A stretch of 64,000 nt of DNA. It comes from Neurospora intermedia (Eukaryota > Ascomycota > Sordariomycetes > Sordariales > Sordariaceae). Location: assembly GCA_037102815.1 (NCBI GenBank), contig BTPP01000007.1:1302001-1366000 (forward strand), written 5' to 3'. The notes beneath the pieces were generated by a model. The model saw nothing but the letters and a program-made list of their open reading frames with translations. It was not told the DNA's origin and did no database searches. Of the stretch, positions 14,134 through 23,851 are shown piece after piece (positions within the stretch are counted from its first letter, which is position 1; each line of letters starts with the position of its first letter). The position numbers were made by a program, and so were the translations under genes.

Positions 14134-14168
<35 letters not shown>

Positions 14169-14180
14169 GACGACGACGAG
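14134..14180. repeat. GAC trinucleotide repeat
   Basis: About fifteen GAC units with one GAG interruption. It would encode poly-Asp or, antisense, poly-Ser, but no gene model runs through it. Confidence 0.9.
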
Positions 14181-15309
14181 TTAATTTGATACCTATCTTT
14201 ACCTTTCAATAACCTCACTCCGCCTCGTAAACATGTACGCGGAAAGTTTTGAGGAAATTGAAATTGTGTTTGATAGGTAGGTATGTAGCAACTTGCTAAA
14301 TGAATGAAAGCCACTCAGCCACTCAGCCTCAAAGGATCAAACAAATATATTTATGCGCTTTCCGCGTATCCCAAAACCACGACTTCAGTTCCAAGTTGGC
14401 TAGTGCTGACCAAAACTTTGAAAGTCAAGTCCCCAGTTCAACAAATGCTGTCTGTGGCCTCAGTTGGATCTTGGTCAACAGTGATTCATTCCGTTCCCTT
14501 GCGAACCCGAGTACGCGTATGGTTATGTAGATATAAGGGCAGTGCAGCATAACCGATGAAGTTTTGGGTAGGTATCGTATCAAGTTTTACTCCAGAATGC
14601 GAACATGCGAGAGCCCCGTCATGCGCCGCAAGCAGATCGATGCCAAGATACCCCTGAGACGCTCGGGAGGACGCGAACACCCAACAACGAGAACCTTAAA
14701 CAATGACGCCCCCAACTGCCTACACAAAGAGAAAACAAAGGAGAAACAAACATTCCATTATCAGCATGTCAACAATAATAGATAGAACAAAGACAAACTA
14801 ATACGTCATGAATCATTGAGGCTAGAGCTAGAACTAAGAGGCTGGAAAGAGAGTAAAGCCTCATCTTGCACACCTAGGTAATGATCCTTGGTCCTGGATA
14901 CCTGGCAATGACCTGTCGAACTCGTACTTGTGGAAGTCCTTGATGACTTCCAGTACATGCATACAGCAAGATAAACCTCCTGATTGCTAGCAGATGCTAT
15001 CTCGCTATTAACCACCACTCGTCTCTTTCGCCACGCCGGCAGATCCATCGCCCTTGGCATCATATCTCATCATCATCGTTGTCATCATCAGCGAGCAACG
15101 GAAAACCACCGTCGATGAAGCAAACTAGTAACAAATACTCATATAAAGCAAAACGCCCGCCGGTTATTCACTTTGGTATAGTATCCCGAGGAAAAAATAT
15201 TCATACTAAGCACCGAACCCGCTGATCACAAAAAAGGAACTCAAAAGATTATAACAATAGAACAAAAACCAGCCCCCATTTGTCAATGACGAAAAAACCC
15301 AGAAAGTGA

Positions 15310-16269
15310 TCATCGCTTAACACTAGTCCCATTCCACAAGCCTTTACCAGTCTCGACAACCTTATTCTCGATACTGCCCGGCCGTAGAATACTCGGCACT
15401 CCCGCATGCTGTGCAGTCTGTGTGTTCCCATGCACCGGCGCTGGCGATGATGATGTTGGCGCTGGCGCCGACGCATCCTTCATATGAACATCGTCTCCGT
15501 CCCTAGAGCCTCCCTCCCCTTCCGGCTGCGTCGCGTAGCCGCTGTCCTTGGTGACATTGCTGCTCGCCGTTGACACCATGCTCGCCTCCTTCCCGAGCGT
15601 TGGGCCGAGTGCCACCGCCAATCCGTCGTCCACTCCTGGGCCTCCTCCTGCTGCTGGGGGCACCGCACCCGCACCCGCTGCCGCTTTCTTCGCGGGCTCA
15701 CGGCTCCTTCCGCCGTTCATGAACTGGCCCTCACGCAGCTTGTTAATAGCACGCACTGTATCGATAGCCGCATGCAGCGTCCTTCTCGCATTAAAGTTCT
15801 TCTTGACGGTCGGCAGCAGGTTAGCGCCCTTGTCGGCCTCCGCACCATCGGCTCCGCGGGCCCAGCCAGCAACGAAGGGGTGCTGCAGCGCCTCGTGGGC
15901 GGTCATGCGCTTGGCCGGGTCGATGGTCAAGCACCTGCGAATAAAGTCCTTGGCGTTATCCGAGACGCCGCGCCAGTACTCGAGCGGGGTGAAAGAGTAA
16001 TCGGCATTGAGGATGGCTTGCATCTCCTCAAAGTCCGAGTCGCGGTCGAAGGGGGTGTAACCGCACAGCAGGAAGTAAGTGATGACTCCCAAGGCCCAGA
16101 TGTCGACGGGTTTGCCGTGGCCGGTCTTTTTGAAGATCTCTGGGGCCATGTAGCCGGGTGTGCCGCACGTAGTGGTTAGGACATGGAATTGCTCCTCGTC
16201 CATGATCCGGCTGAGACCAAAGTCGGCGATCAGCAAGTCGGCATTGTCCTCGGGCGTGCGGAAAAGGAG

Positions 16270-16305
<36 letters not shown>

Positions 16306-16773
16306 GTCGTGCAGGTAGGCGACGGCGGACAGGGTGGCGCGGATGAGGTCGGCGGCGTCGGATTCGTAGTAGGAGCCTTTGCGGCAGATGCGATCGAAGA
16401 GCTCGCCGCCAAGGGCGAGGTCGGTGACGAGGTAGAGGTTGTTCATGGTCTCGAAGTAGTCGACGAGGGTCAGGATGTTCTGGTGGCCCATGGACACCTT
16501 CTTGAGCACGGCGATTTCATTGCGAACCTGTAGTCTGCTGGTTAGGATAAGGTAACGGATCGCACATGGCTTTGGATGATGGAAAGGATGGCGGCGTACC
16601 ATATGTTCCCGGCCGGCCATCAGGCGCTTGTTAATCACCTTGGCCGCATAGTAGCGACCGGTGTCTATGTGTACGCATTCCTTAACGACCGAGTATGAAC
16701 CGGCGCCCAAAGTCTTGCCGACTTTGTATCGACACGGCTGCACTTCGGGTTGTCGACCGTTGGCGGCACTCAT
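15310..16773 (-). CDS. camk-2: Ca2+/calmodulin-dependent protein kinase, CaMKI-like
   Basis: Ser/Thr kinase of 463 residues. Exons 16600-16773 and 15310-16527 flank a 72-nt intron (GTACGC donor, CCTAAC branch, CTACAG acceptor); removing it gives GREHM-VRNEIAVLKK, the normal joint between the ATP-binding Lys strand and the alpha-C helix. Seen: glycine loop GAGSYSVV (23-30), Lys45, catalytic HRDLKPEN (Asp139), DFG (160-162), and an activation loop TTTCGTPGYMAPE whose Thr177 sits where CaMK kinases phosphorylate CaMKI. The catalytic domain ends near residue 290. A basic, Ala-rich segment that could hold the autoinhibitory/calmodulin site follows, then a low-complexity Ala/Pro/Gly tail. The symbol is tentative: Neurospora has several CaMK genes and this choice rests on remembered gene order. 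The intron length is a multiple of three and has no stop (see findings). Confidence 0.93.
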
Positions 16774-18010
16774 GGTCGCTAATATGTAAAGGGCTTTGTT
16801 GATGGTCGATCAATGCTCGGCGTTAGGGTCCAGCTGCTACACTAGACCGTCGCAAGAAGGGGCAATCTCGACGAAGAAGTAGGTAGTAGTTATTCGAATG
16901 GATCTATCAAATTTGCGGATGGCTAGAGGCACCGTACTTTCGGATTAAGTCGAGACTCGAGAGTGAGAAGCTGCGTCCGTTCTATATGCGGTCACCGATC
17001 TATTGCTGCGAGATGTATGTAGGTGGAAAGGAAGCAGTCGGGCTGCTGTGGGTTAACCGTACTTAGTTCGAGACAAGCAGGCAAATCAATACAAGGCTCG
17101 AGGTGTGACCCGAAGAGGCTGCCCGCCCTAGATTATGTCCGTTCGTAGTTTCTGTCACCGTAAGCCAACCGATCAGTCAGGATGATATACCTAGCGGGGG
17201 GTAGACCCCTCAATACGAAGGATGGAAGGGACTGGATCTGTGGACGGGAAGGGTTCAGTTAGACCCAGACGGGGGAGGTACCTTTCACTTATCGATACGG
17301 GTGCCGTAGGGTTCCTTGTCTGGCCGCCTTGTCCTCGTGATTCACATATACCCGTCGTCTTAAGCTGTTTGACAAAGAATTGCATCTGACCAAGTGTGGC
17401 TCATAATCACAAAAGAATCCTCGCTATATCTACAAAAGTTGTGCAATGTGTTGTTGTTACCAGATTGTCTCAATGTCTGCTGTTAGCCGCCGCCGTATGG
17501 CCATTTCAGCTGCCCCGCAATCTCCTTACATGGTGGGTATCTCCTATGTCTTGGCACCGTCCCGCTTTATCCAGGAGTCCAGCTCGTCCCCGCCAGGTCC
17601 CGTCCGGAGTCGGGGCCGGTCAACTACTCCACTTCTTTTAACAACAAGCTCCCGTTCCGCGCGGAAACATATCCGCAACACCAACGGGTCCGTTCTCCAG
17701 AGTTCCTCGCATCAACTGTCGGCCTTGGCCGGAGCTATGAGCTCAATCATGATGCATCCACAGGACTCCATCTATCGCTGCAACCGCCCGCAAACTTCAT
17801 GACCATCTTCCACCGTCCACATAGCCAGTACTGGAGCCTTGAACGGAACCCAAGCTGGCAAGAGGATACTGCGGGATCGCTATACCATATGCCAGAAATA
17901 ATTCCAAAAAAAAGACAAAGCATGAATCCTAGCTCAGTTGGATAGCGGACGGCGCGTGGTAGCTGTGGGAATCATGCCGTAGACATTACCTACTCGCAGA
18001 AAGTCCGTCT
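16774..18010. other. Spacer upstream of the CaM kinase
   Basis: Probably the kinase promoter/leader and the 3' UTR of the RNA acetyltransferase. No gene is supported. A short stretch near 17930 (TAGCTCAGTTGGATAGCG) looks like a tRNA D-arm, but no T-arm or acceptor stem accompanies it. Confidence 0.5.
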
Positions 18011-21000
18011 TCACTTCCTCTTGTCGTGTCTGACCTTCTTTCCCTTCTTGTCACCCCTATCCCTCTTCTCGGACTTCTCCTCATCATACACGGGCTCGGC
18101 CTTGCGCTTCTTGGTCTTGACACTGACAAGCGGGTTGGACTTTCCTTCCTTAGTAGCCTTGGCAACCCGCTTCTCAGCCTCTTTCCACTCAGCATCTCCT
18201 CCTTCGATCTCGTACTGATCCAGGGGAAGGGAGTCAATGAGCTCTCTCTGCTTGGCCCTGATGGCCTTCATGGCCTGGTCTCCACCTTCAGCAAGCTCGT
18301 CATCCAGGTTCTGGTCAAGGGGCACGAAGTTGTTCTCAATAATCTCGTCATCGTGAGCGGCAGAGGCGTTCTCCGCCGAGACGCCGATCTGTTGAGGCAT
18401 CTCCTTGGCAATAGCACCCTCAACCAGTGACGCAAGGTGTGTGCTGATCTTGCGCATGATCTTGATGAAGATAGCCAGAAGCTGGGAGGACGGCAGAGTG
18501 AGCTCTCCAGCGATGGCATCAATCTCCTTGCGCTGGAGACCGATGGCCAGCAGAATGGCCTGCTGAAGACCGCTGAGCTGGAGGTTTGACCTAATACGGC
18601 CCTCGAAGAAAAGCTGTGCAATGCTGGGAATAAGATCGAGAACGACATGGTAATCAAGGAGGCCGTTGGCATAACTCTCAAGACGCTTGTGGTCAAAGGG
18701 CGTCAAGAGCTTGTCCAACTCCGCCTTCTCCAACGGTGTAGGCTCGTTCGAAGGGTCCAGCTTGGCACCGGCACTGGCAGACTCCTCGATGGTCAACGCC
18801 AAGATGGCCGGGAACTCGCGGAACTTGTAAGACAGCAGAGAGAGGAAACGGCGGTGGAAGTCGTTGGCAAAAGCGCCCAGCCAGCTGGGGTCGGTGCCAT
18901 CACCAAGAGGGCGCAACATGACGCAAGTGTGCTCACCGGTCAAGTCGTTAGGAGTTTGCCTCAAGTATACTGGCGCAAAGGAAGCGCGCTTCCAGAATTT
19001 GTGAAGCGGTTGGGTAAGACCGTAACTGACACCAATATACTCGAGGGGCTCGGGGCGACGCTCGGCAAGCTTGGCGAAAAGGGGCGGGAGCTCGTTCATA
19101 TCGCGAACCTTGATGTCGTCAAAGAGACTGGCGTTCGCAAGTTCAGCGTCCGTCACCCGGGGAGCACTCTTAGGTACGACAGTGCCAGCTTCCTCAGAAA
19201 GGTTGGCAAACTTGCCCTCGTAGTAGTCGACAAGCAGCTGAAGCGCCCTCGAGCCGTAGCCCATAGACACGTAGTCAGGATTGGTAGCGATTCTGACCAC
19301 ACGAGCACCAGAAAGTGAGGCGAACTCGTCGTCCTGGAACTGCTGGCTGACAAGCCAGGGGATCAAATCACCCGCAGGTTGCGAGCCCCTGCTGAGGCTG
19401 TTGAGGATGCTCTGCTTGCTAATCTTACCCTCGAGAGAGACTTGGATCACACACAACGGCTCGGGTAGCCTGCCCTCAACGATAGGAGCAGTAAGAACGA
19501 AGAGCTCGTGGGCCGGGGCATCACTCATAAGCTGCAAATCGTTGGGCGAGTTCTTGTAGTGACTGGCGACATAGAGCGCCACCATCTGCTGCAGGAATTT
19601 CTCGGAAACAGGGTGGAAGGAGAAGAGGGTGTCACGGTTGACATGGAGCAGCTCGCACTGAGAGGGATCAGGGCATCCCTGAGTGTTGAGCTTGGACCTG
19701 GGCAGCGTGGCGTCCAGGCAGAGGAGAGTGTTCAACCACTTCTCAACCGGATCTCCTTGGGCGTAACGGATGGGCTCAGAAAGAGTGATCTCCTTGAGCG
19801 ACCGACCACCAGTGAAAACGGTCTCTGTTTCCTTAGCCGCCTTGCCACTTGTCCTGTCGACTTCAACGGCGTCCTTAACGCCGGCACCAGTCCTCGACTG
19901 CTCCCTAAGCTGCTTGATAAGCTTCAGAGAGAGTGAGCGACCAGTACCCTCGTAACCACTGATGGTGGAGGCCATGAAAACAAGATAAGGACCCATGAGC
20001 TTCTTGACGAGGGGCAGAGGGATAGCAGCAGCTTCATCGATGACGAGCAGTTCAGCCTGGCCAAGGACATGGGCGTCTTGGGGGCGGATGTACTGGATGG
20101 TCTGACGGTGGTTTCTGTGGATATTGACTCTAACGATGGCCTTGTTGAACTCGGGGTTCGTCGACTGGATGATGGAATAGTCGGCATGGTCCTTGTAGTC
20201 CAAAGCGTCGAATCCCTTGAAGACAAACTCGAACAATGTCTTCAAGTTTTCTGGCGAAGGAGACGTGATAAAAATGTTGCTATAACCGTAAGCGACGGCG
20301 GCCGCAATAGCGACACCCATCGCAGCGGATTTACCACGACCACGAGCCGCAGTCAGCGTAACTGTGTTGCGCAGAGTCTTCTCCGCAATAGCATCGACGA
20401 AGGTGAGCAGCGCTTTGGCCTGGTCAGTTGTACGGGCCAGCTGGACGAGCGATCCGATGGGCTGAGTATCCTCAAGCGACTCCTTGATCTTCTCCAACTC
20501 CTTCTTTGCCGGGTTGACCTCCTCGTCGTCGGTAGGGCGTGGTAGCGCCTTGACAGCCTTGCCGCCCGAAATGGGGAGAACGTTAAGCTCGTCATCGACA
20601 ACCAAGCAGGACTCGCAGCTGCCGAGAGAAAGGATAAAGCGTTCGTTGAACCTCGCAGTAACGTCGTCGTGGGCTTCGGTTCGGTATCTCGAATGTACGT
20701 CCATGGAAAGAGTGTAAAGCTGCTTCAAGCTGTTCATGCCCTTCAAGAGCAGGATGACCAAGCCGCCACCTTCGACAGTTTCGATGGTACGGGCTAGGAT
20801 ATTGGGCGTCATGGCCTCGAAATCTTGCAAAATGCACATGCCGTAGGTGTTACCGAGAATCTTTTCGGTTTCCTTGTAGTAGACATATCGGATATCGTTG
20901 AGGGAGATGAAGAGTTCGAAAGGGTCTTCGGAGTTGGCCTCGCGAACGCCACGCTTGATTTCCTTCTTGATCTTGTTTTCGCGCTTCTTGCGATGACTTG

Positions 21001-21371
21001 TGAACCCGAGAAGCTTGCTCTTGTACGCCCAGAGAACGGACTTGTTATGCTTCATGTTCGCATTGGAGAGGATGTAGTAAACTGGAAACCTGGACGTCAG
21101 CCATCACCGGTAGGTAGATTATCGGGGGAAGGCAGTCGCGTTCGAGGGTAGAGGATCTTGGGACGAGTCGACATACGGTGGACAATGGCCTCCTTGGAGT
21201 GGTCGCCGACGACGACGAAGAAGCTACGCTTCTTCTCCTGCATGCCATTGCGAATGAGCGCAGGAATGCGCGAATCACTGTACGAAAAGAAAGCAATTGA
21301 TTAGCCCCGCGACACAAAGTCAAAGACATTGATGGCTGAAGACCAAGAACTTACATGACTTTTTGTGACAT
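18011..21371 (-). CDS. RNA cytidine acetyltransferase (NAT10 / Kre33)
   Basis: Nucleolar enzyme that makes N4-acetylcytidine in 18S rRNA and, with a Tan1-type partner, in tRNA-Ser/Leu; it is needed for small-subunit processing. Three exons (21355-21371, 21177-21277, 18011-21081) with introns of 77 and 95 nt give 1,062 residues, close to yeast Kre33. The 17-nt first exon encodes MSQKV and joins to IDSRIPALIRNG, the conserved family N-terminus. Seen: Walker A in ARGRGKSAA (about 285-293), a DEAAAIPLP Walker B-like motif, YEGTGRSLSLKL, and a GNAT acetyl-CoA-binding segment (VVRIATNPDYVSMGYGSRAL). The C-terminus is Lys/Arg-rich (KKRK, KKGKK, DKRK), as expected for nucleolar targeting. Large frames on the opposite strand are shadows of its codon bias. 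Confidence 0.96.
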
Positions 21372-21847
21372 GGTGAAGACTGGTGGCAGATCCGGACTGT
21401 CACACTTGTCAAGAGGAGCAAGAGAGACCCAAGTTCCTCCAACTCAAGACGGACTCGGGGCAGACAACAGGCAGAGGCGACCCGGCAGTCGAGACGGCTG
21501 GCCATCAAGGGCCCAAAAAAATTATGCCCACCGATAATTCTGCCGGGCGGTAAGATCGTTCTGGCTGCCAGCCTTACCGTTTCCAGTCAAGCGTCCTGCG
21601 GCTCTGGCAGGGACAAGGGCAATGCACGGATCACATACGTCAGGTACGGGGTCGGGGTGAAAACAGAAATGATAACCGACAAGAGGCGTCTCATCCTCAA
21701 CCTCACCTCGAGATCATTGGTTCTTTAATCACAAAACGATATAAACTTCTATAATCCGGCCAGATGGTTTGGTGTGTTTTTAGATATTTGATTTCCGTCC
21801 GTTTGGATCACACGACGCACCACTACACAATTGTCCTAACACTTGGT

Positions 21848-22605
21848 TTAGTAGTCAGACCCTCCACCCTTCCTGGACTGTTTCTTGGAGCTGAGGAACT
21901 TTTTCTCCTTCAGTCGAATCTCTTTTGCAGTTTTCTTTCTGTAAGTGACTCCAGTGTCAGGGTGGGTCTACAATACGTAAAGAGTAGTTTTCTGGATGGG
22001 CTGAAGAAAACATACAGTGCCTCATATTTACGTGCTTTGTCGGGACTCGACTCTGCGGGGACTGTCTTCGCGTACAGATTCATGAGTTCGTCATACAGCT
22101 TCTGGTGGTTCTCTGCTTGATTGGCACTTCTGCTGCGCTCGGTCTGTGCCTGTATAGTAATAGAGTCATTGCCCCTGGTATAGTATTTTGAGTGTCGAAG
22201 TCCGGCATGCAAGATCTTGGGAAGATGAGCGATGAGTTTCGAGACGGGCCATGTAGTTGTTGCTTTTGTTTCTGTCCTATTGGAAGTGTCAATCTGGATG
22301 GACAAGACCTGGCATGACGGCAGCTAACTGAAGGCTACGACTAACTTGTTTACATGCTGGCCTCCGGGCCCGCTGGAGCGTGAAAAGGAGGTGTCGCCTT
22401 GTGGAAGAGTGCTTGGCTGGAATGACTTGTGCCACCTGCGTGCTTCGGCTAGCTCTTCCGGGTCAAACCCAGCGTCAAATGCTTGATGTCGGACCAGCCG
22501 TCTACTGGTAGTCACCATCGCGGCGCTCGGATTCAGGGCCCAAGCAGGGCGCATGCGGACCATGGGCGAGAGGCTAGCAAGGAGCCTCATCCTGATGCTG
22601 TTCAT
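21848..22605 (-). CDS. Mitochondrial class-I release-factor-like peptidyl-tRNA hydrolase (Pth4 / ICT1 type)
   Basis: Codon-independent peptidyl-tRNA hydrolase that rescues stalled mitochondrial ribosomes. Exons 22346-22605, 22016-22276 and 21848-21938 (introns of 69 and 77 nt) give 203 residues. Seen: an Arg/Ala/Ser-rich N-terminus suited to mitochondrial import, the catalytic GGQ at residues 81-83 inside SRSSGPGGQHVNK, a TTTWPVSKL segment, and a very basic C-terminal tail (RLKEKKFLSSKKQSRKGG), which in ICT1 inserts into the mRNA channel. I chose the start at 22605 because the longer upstream frame begins at GTG. The last intron was placed by its CTGAC branch and TTACAG acceptor because only this joint gives the basic tail. 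A second possible acceptor (GTAG) and intron read-through both stay open for a short distance and end differently. Confidence 0.88.
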
Positions 22606-23851
22606 TGTGTCGGAACAGCTATTTGCATCTACGACCTGGCGGGACCAGAAATTTGTTGTATTGGCAGGCTCGAAATATGTTCTCACCTATATCGATCCGA
22701 TGGTATTAATCGGGCAGTCGGGTGTAAGTGGTAGAGATGCCTCTGGGCCAGGTGCAGTGCCTGGTTTGGCCCGGCATGCAACCCCACTGCCGGGGCCACT
22801 GCACTAGTGCCGTAAACCTAACCTAACACACGGCAAGGTGGAGCCCACCGTCCCCCCACTTTCATCAGTTTCCGTTGCTTTCCACTTCGTCGAGAATTTC
22901 TTGAGGTTTGGATCAGCCTTGCAGAAGCCCCACCTCTCGGAGATGCCAAGAGGGCTTCCCTTCCCCCAATTTCTGTGTGTCTTCTCCCGGTATTTTCAGC
23001 CTGTCGACCCGAACGTACCGTGCTTCAATCATGGGTTTCCTTATCAAAACCTGACTTAACCACTGACACATCCTTTATCTTGTCTACTCCTTCCTGTTGG
23101 CAGCTTCTTCACTTTCTTGTGCTCAAGCTCGGTCTCTGCGATTGAACAGTCAGCGATTTAACAGTGCGGCCTCATCCGACACGTCCAGATATGGAAGGCT
23201 ACCTTTACACAAGTACCTAAACCTGGAAGAACAGAGAACGAAGCTCCGTCCGCCGCTCTCCGCTTTTGGTTCCTCCGCTCCCTCCCTCTCTCTCTGCCCC
23301 GCAATTGGAGAACGCGGTCGGTTCTGACTACCGTGACTTCTTTTTCGCGGCTTTCCCCTTCTTCCACTTGCACTTCTGCAAACTCGTTTCTCCAAACATT
23401 GTTTTCTTTGACTTTAGTTGCAGCTCAGCTCAACTTCTGTTTCCCATTACTTCAGGTGCATTGCCCTTCACGCAGCTACATCTCACTGCGACACTACAGC
23501 CCACTCCAAGCCATCAACCTCGTCTCGTCGCCCTTGCGGTGCTGCTCTCTCCAACAAAGGTCAAAATCCACTATAGCTCTTGTCTTCTCCTCTCACTTAG
23601 TTCACTTCCATTTCAGTTTGGTGAACTAGGCGAAACCTCCAAACAGCGTTTCAAGGTCCAAACCACGTTGCTCCATCTCACCAGTTACAAGCCCAAACAA
23701 CTTGCTCTGGCCACCTTCGACTTCAGGGAACAAGACCTCTTGCGATCCCGCTATTTTGACCACTTTCCGTTATTGCCCCACGTCGCTATCGCTTCTCACC
23801 ATCCTCGCAACAAGACCCAGCCAATCCTTCAAACTATTCTAATCCCCCTTG
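22606..23851. promoter_or_regulatory. Divergent promoter region, Pth4-like / Nab3-like
   Basis: About 1.25 kb between divergent start codons. The part from roughly 23,100 to 23,850 is pyrimidine-rich (CTTC, CTCT tracts), as is common in long fungal 5' leaders, and probably is the leader of the Nab3-like mRNA. No TATA box or specific operator stands out. Confidence 0.5.

Larger units (their letters stand above)
8144..15309. other. 7.2-kb gene-poor spacer
   Basis: Lies upstream of the IPC synthase and downstream of the CaM kinase. The frames are short and lack convincing domains or splice-joined exons; the longest (8932-9498, minus) begins at a non-ATG codon. The stretch contains many microsatellites: GGTC, ACACGACACC, GGAT, ACCT, TGTA and GAC repeats and CTT/T tracts. 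It probably includes the aur1 promoter and leader next to 8144 and the kinase 3' UTR next to 15300. No rRNA or complete tRNA was recognised. Confidence 0.5.

Noticed and set aside
17920-17985. Possible tRNA: TAGCTCAGTTGGATAGCG resembles a D-arm
   Set aside because: No TTCRA T-arm and no pairing acceptor ends within a tRNA length on either side.
18647-19318. Long plus-strand frames (223, 158 and 142 codons) opposite the NAT10/Kre33 gene
   Set aside because: Antisense shadows of a strongly codon-biased conserved gene, without recognisable motifs.
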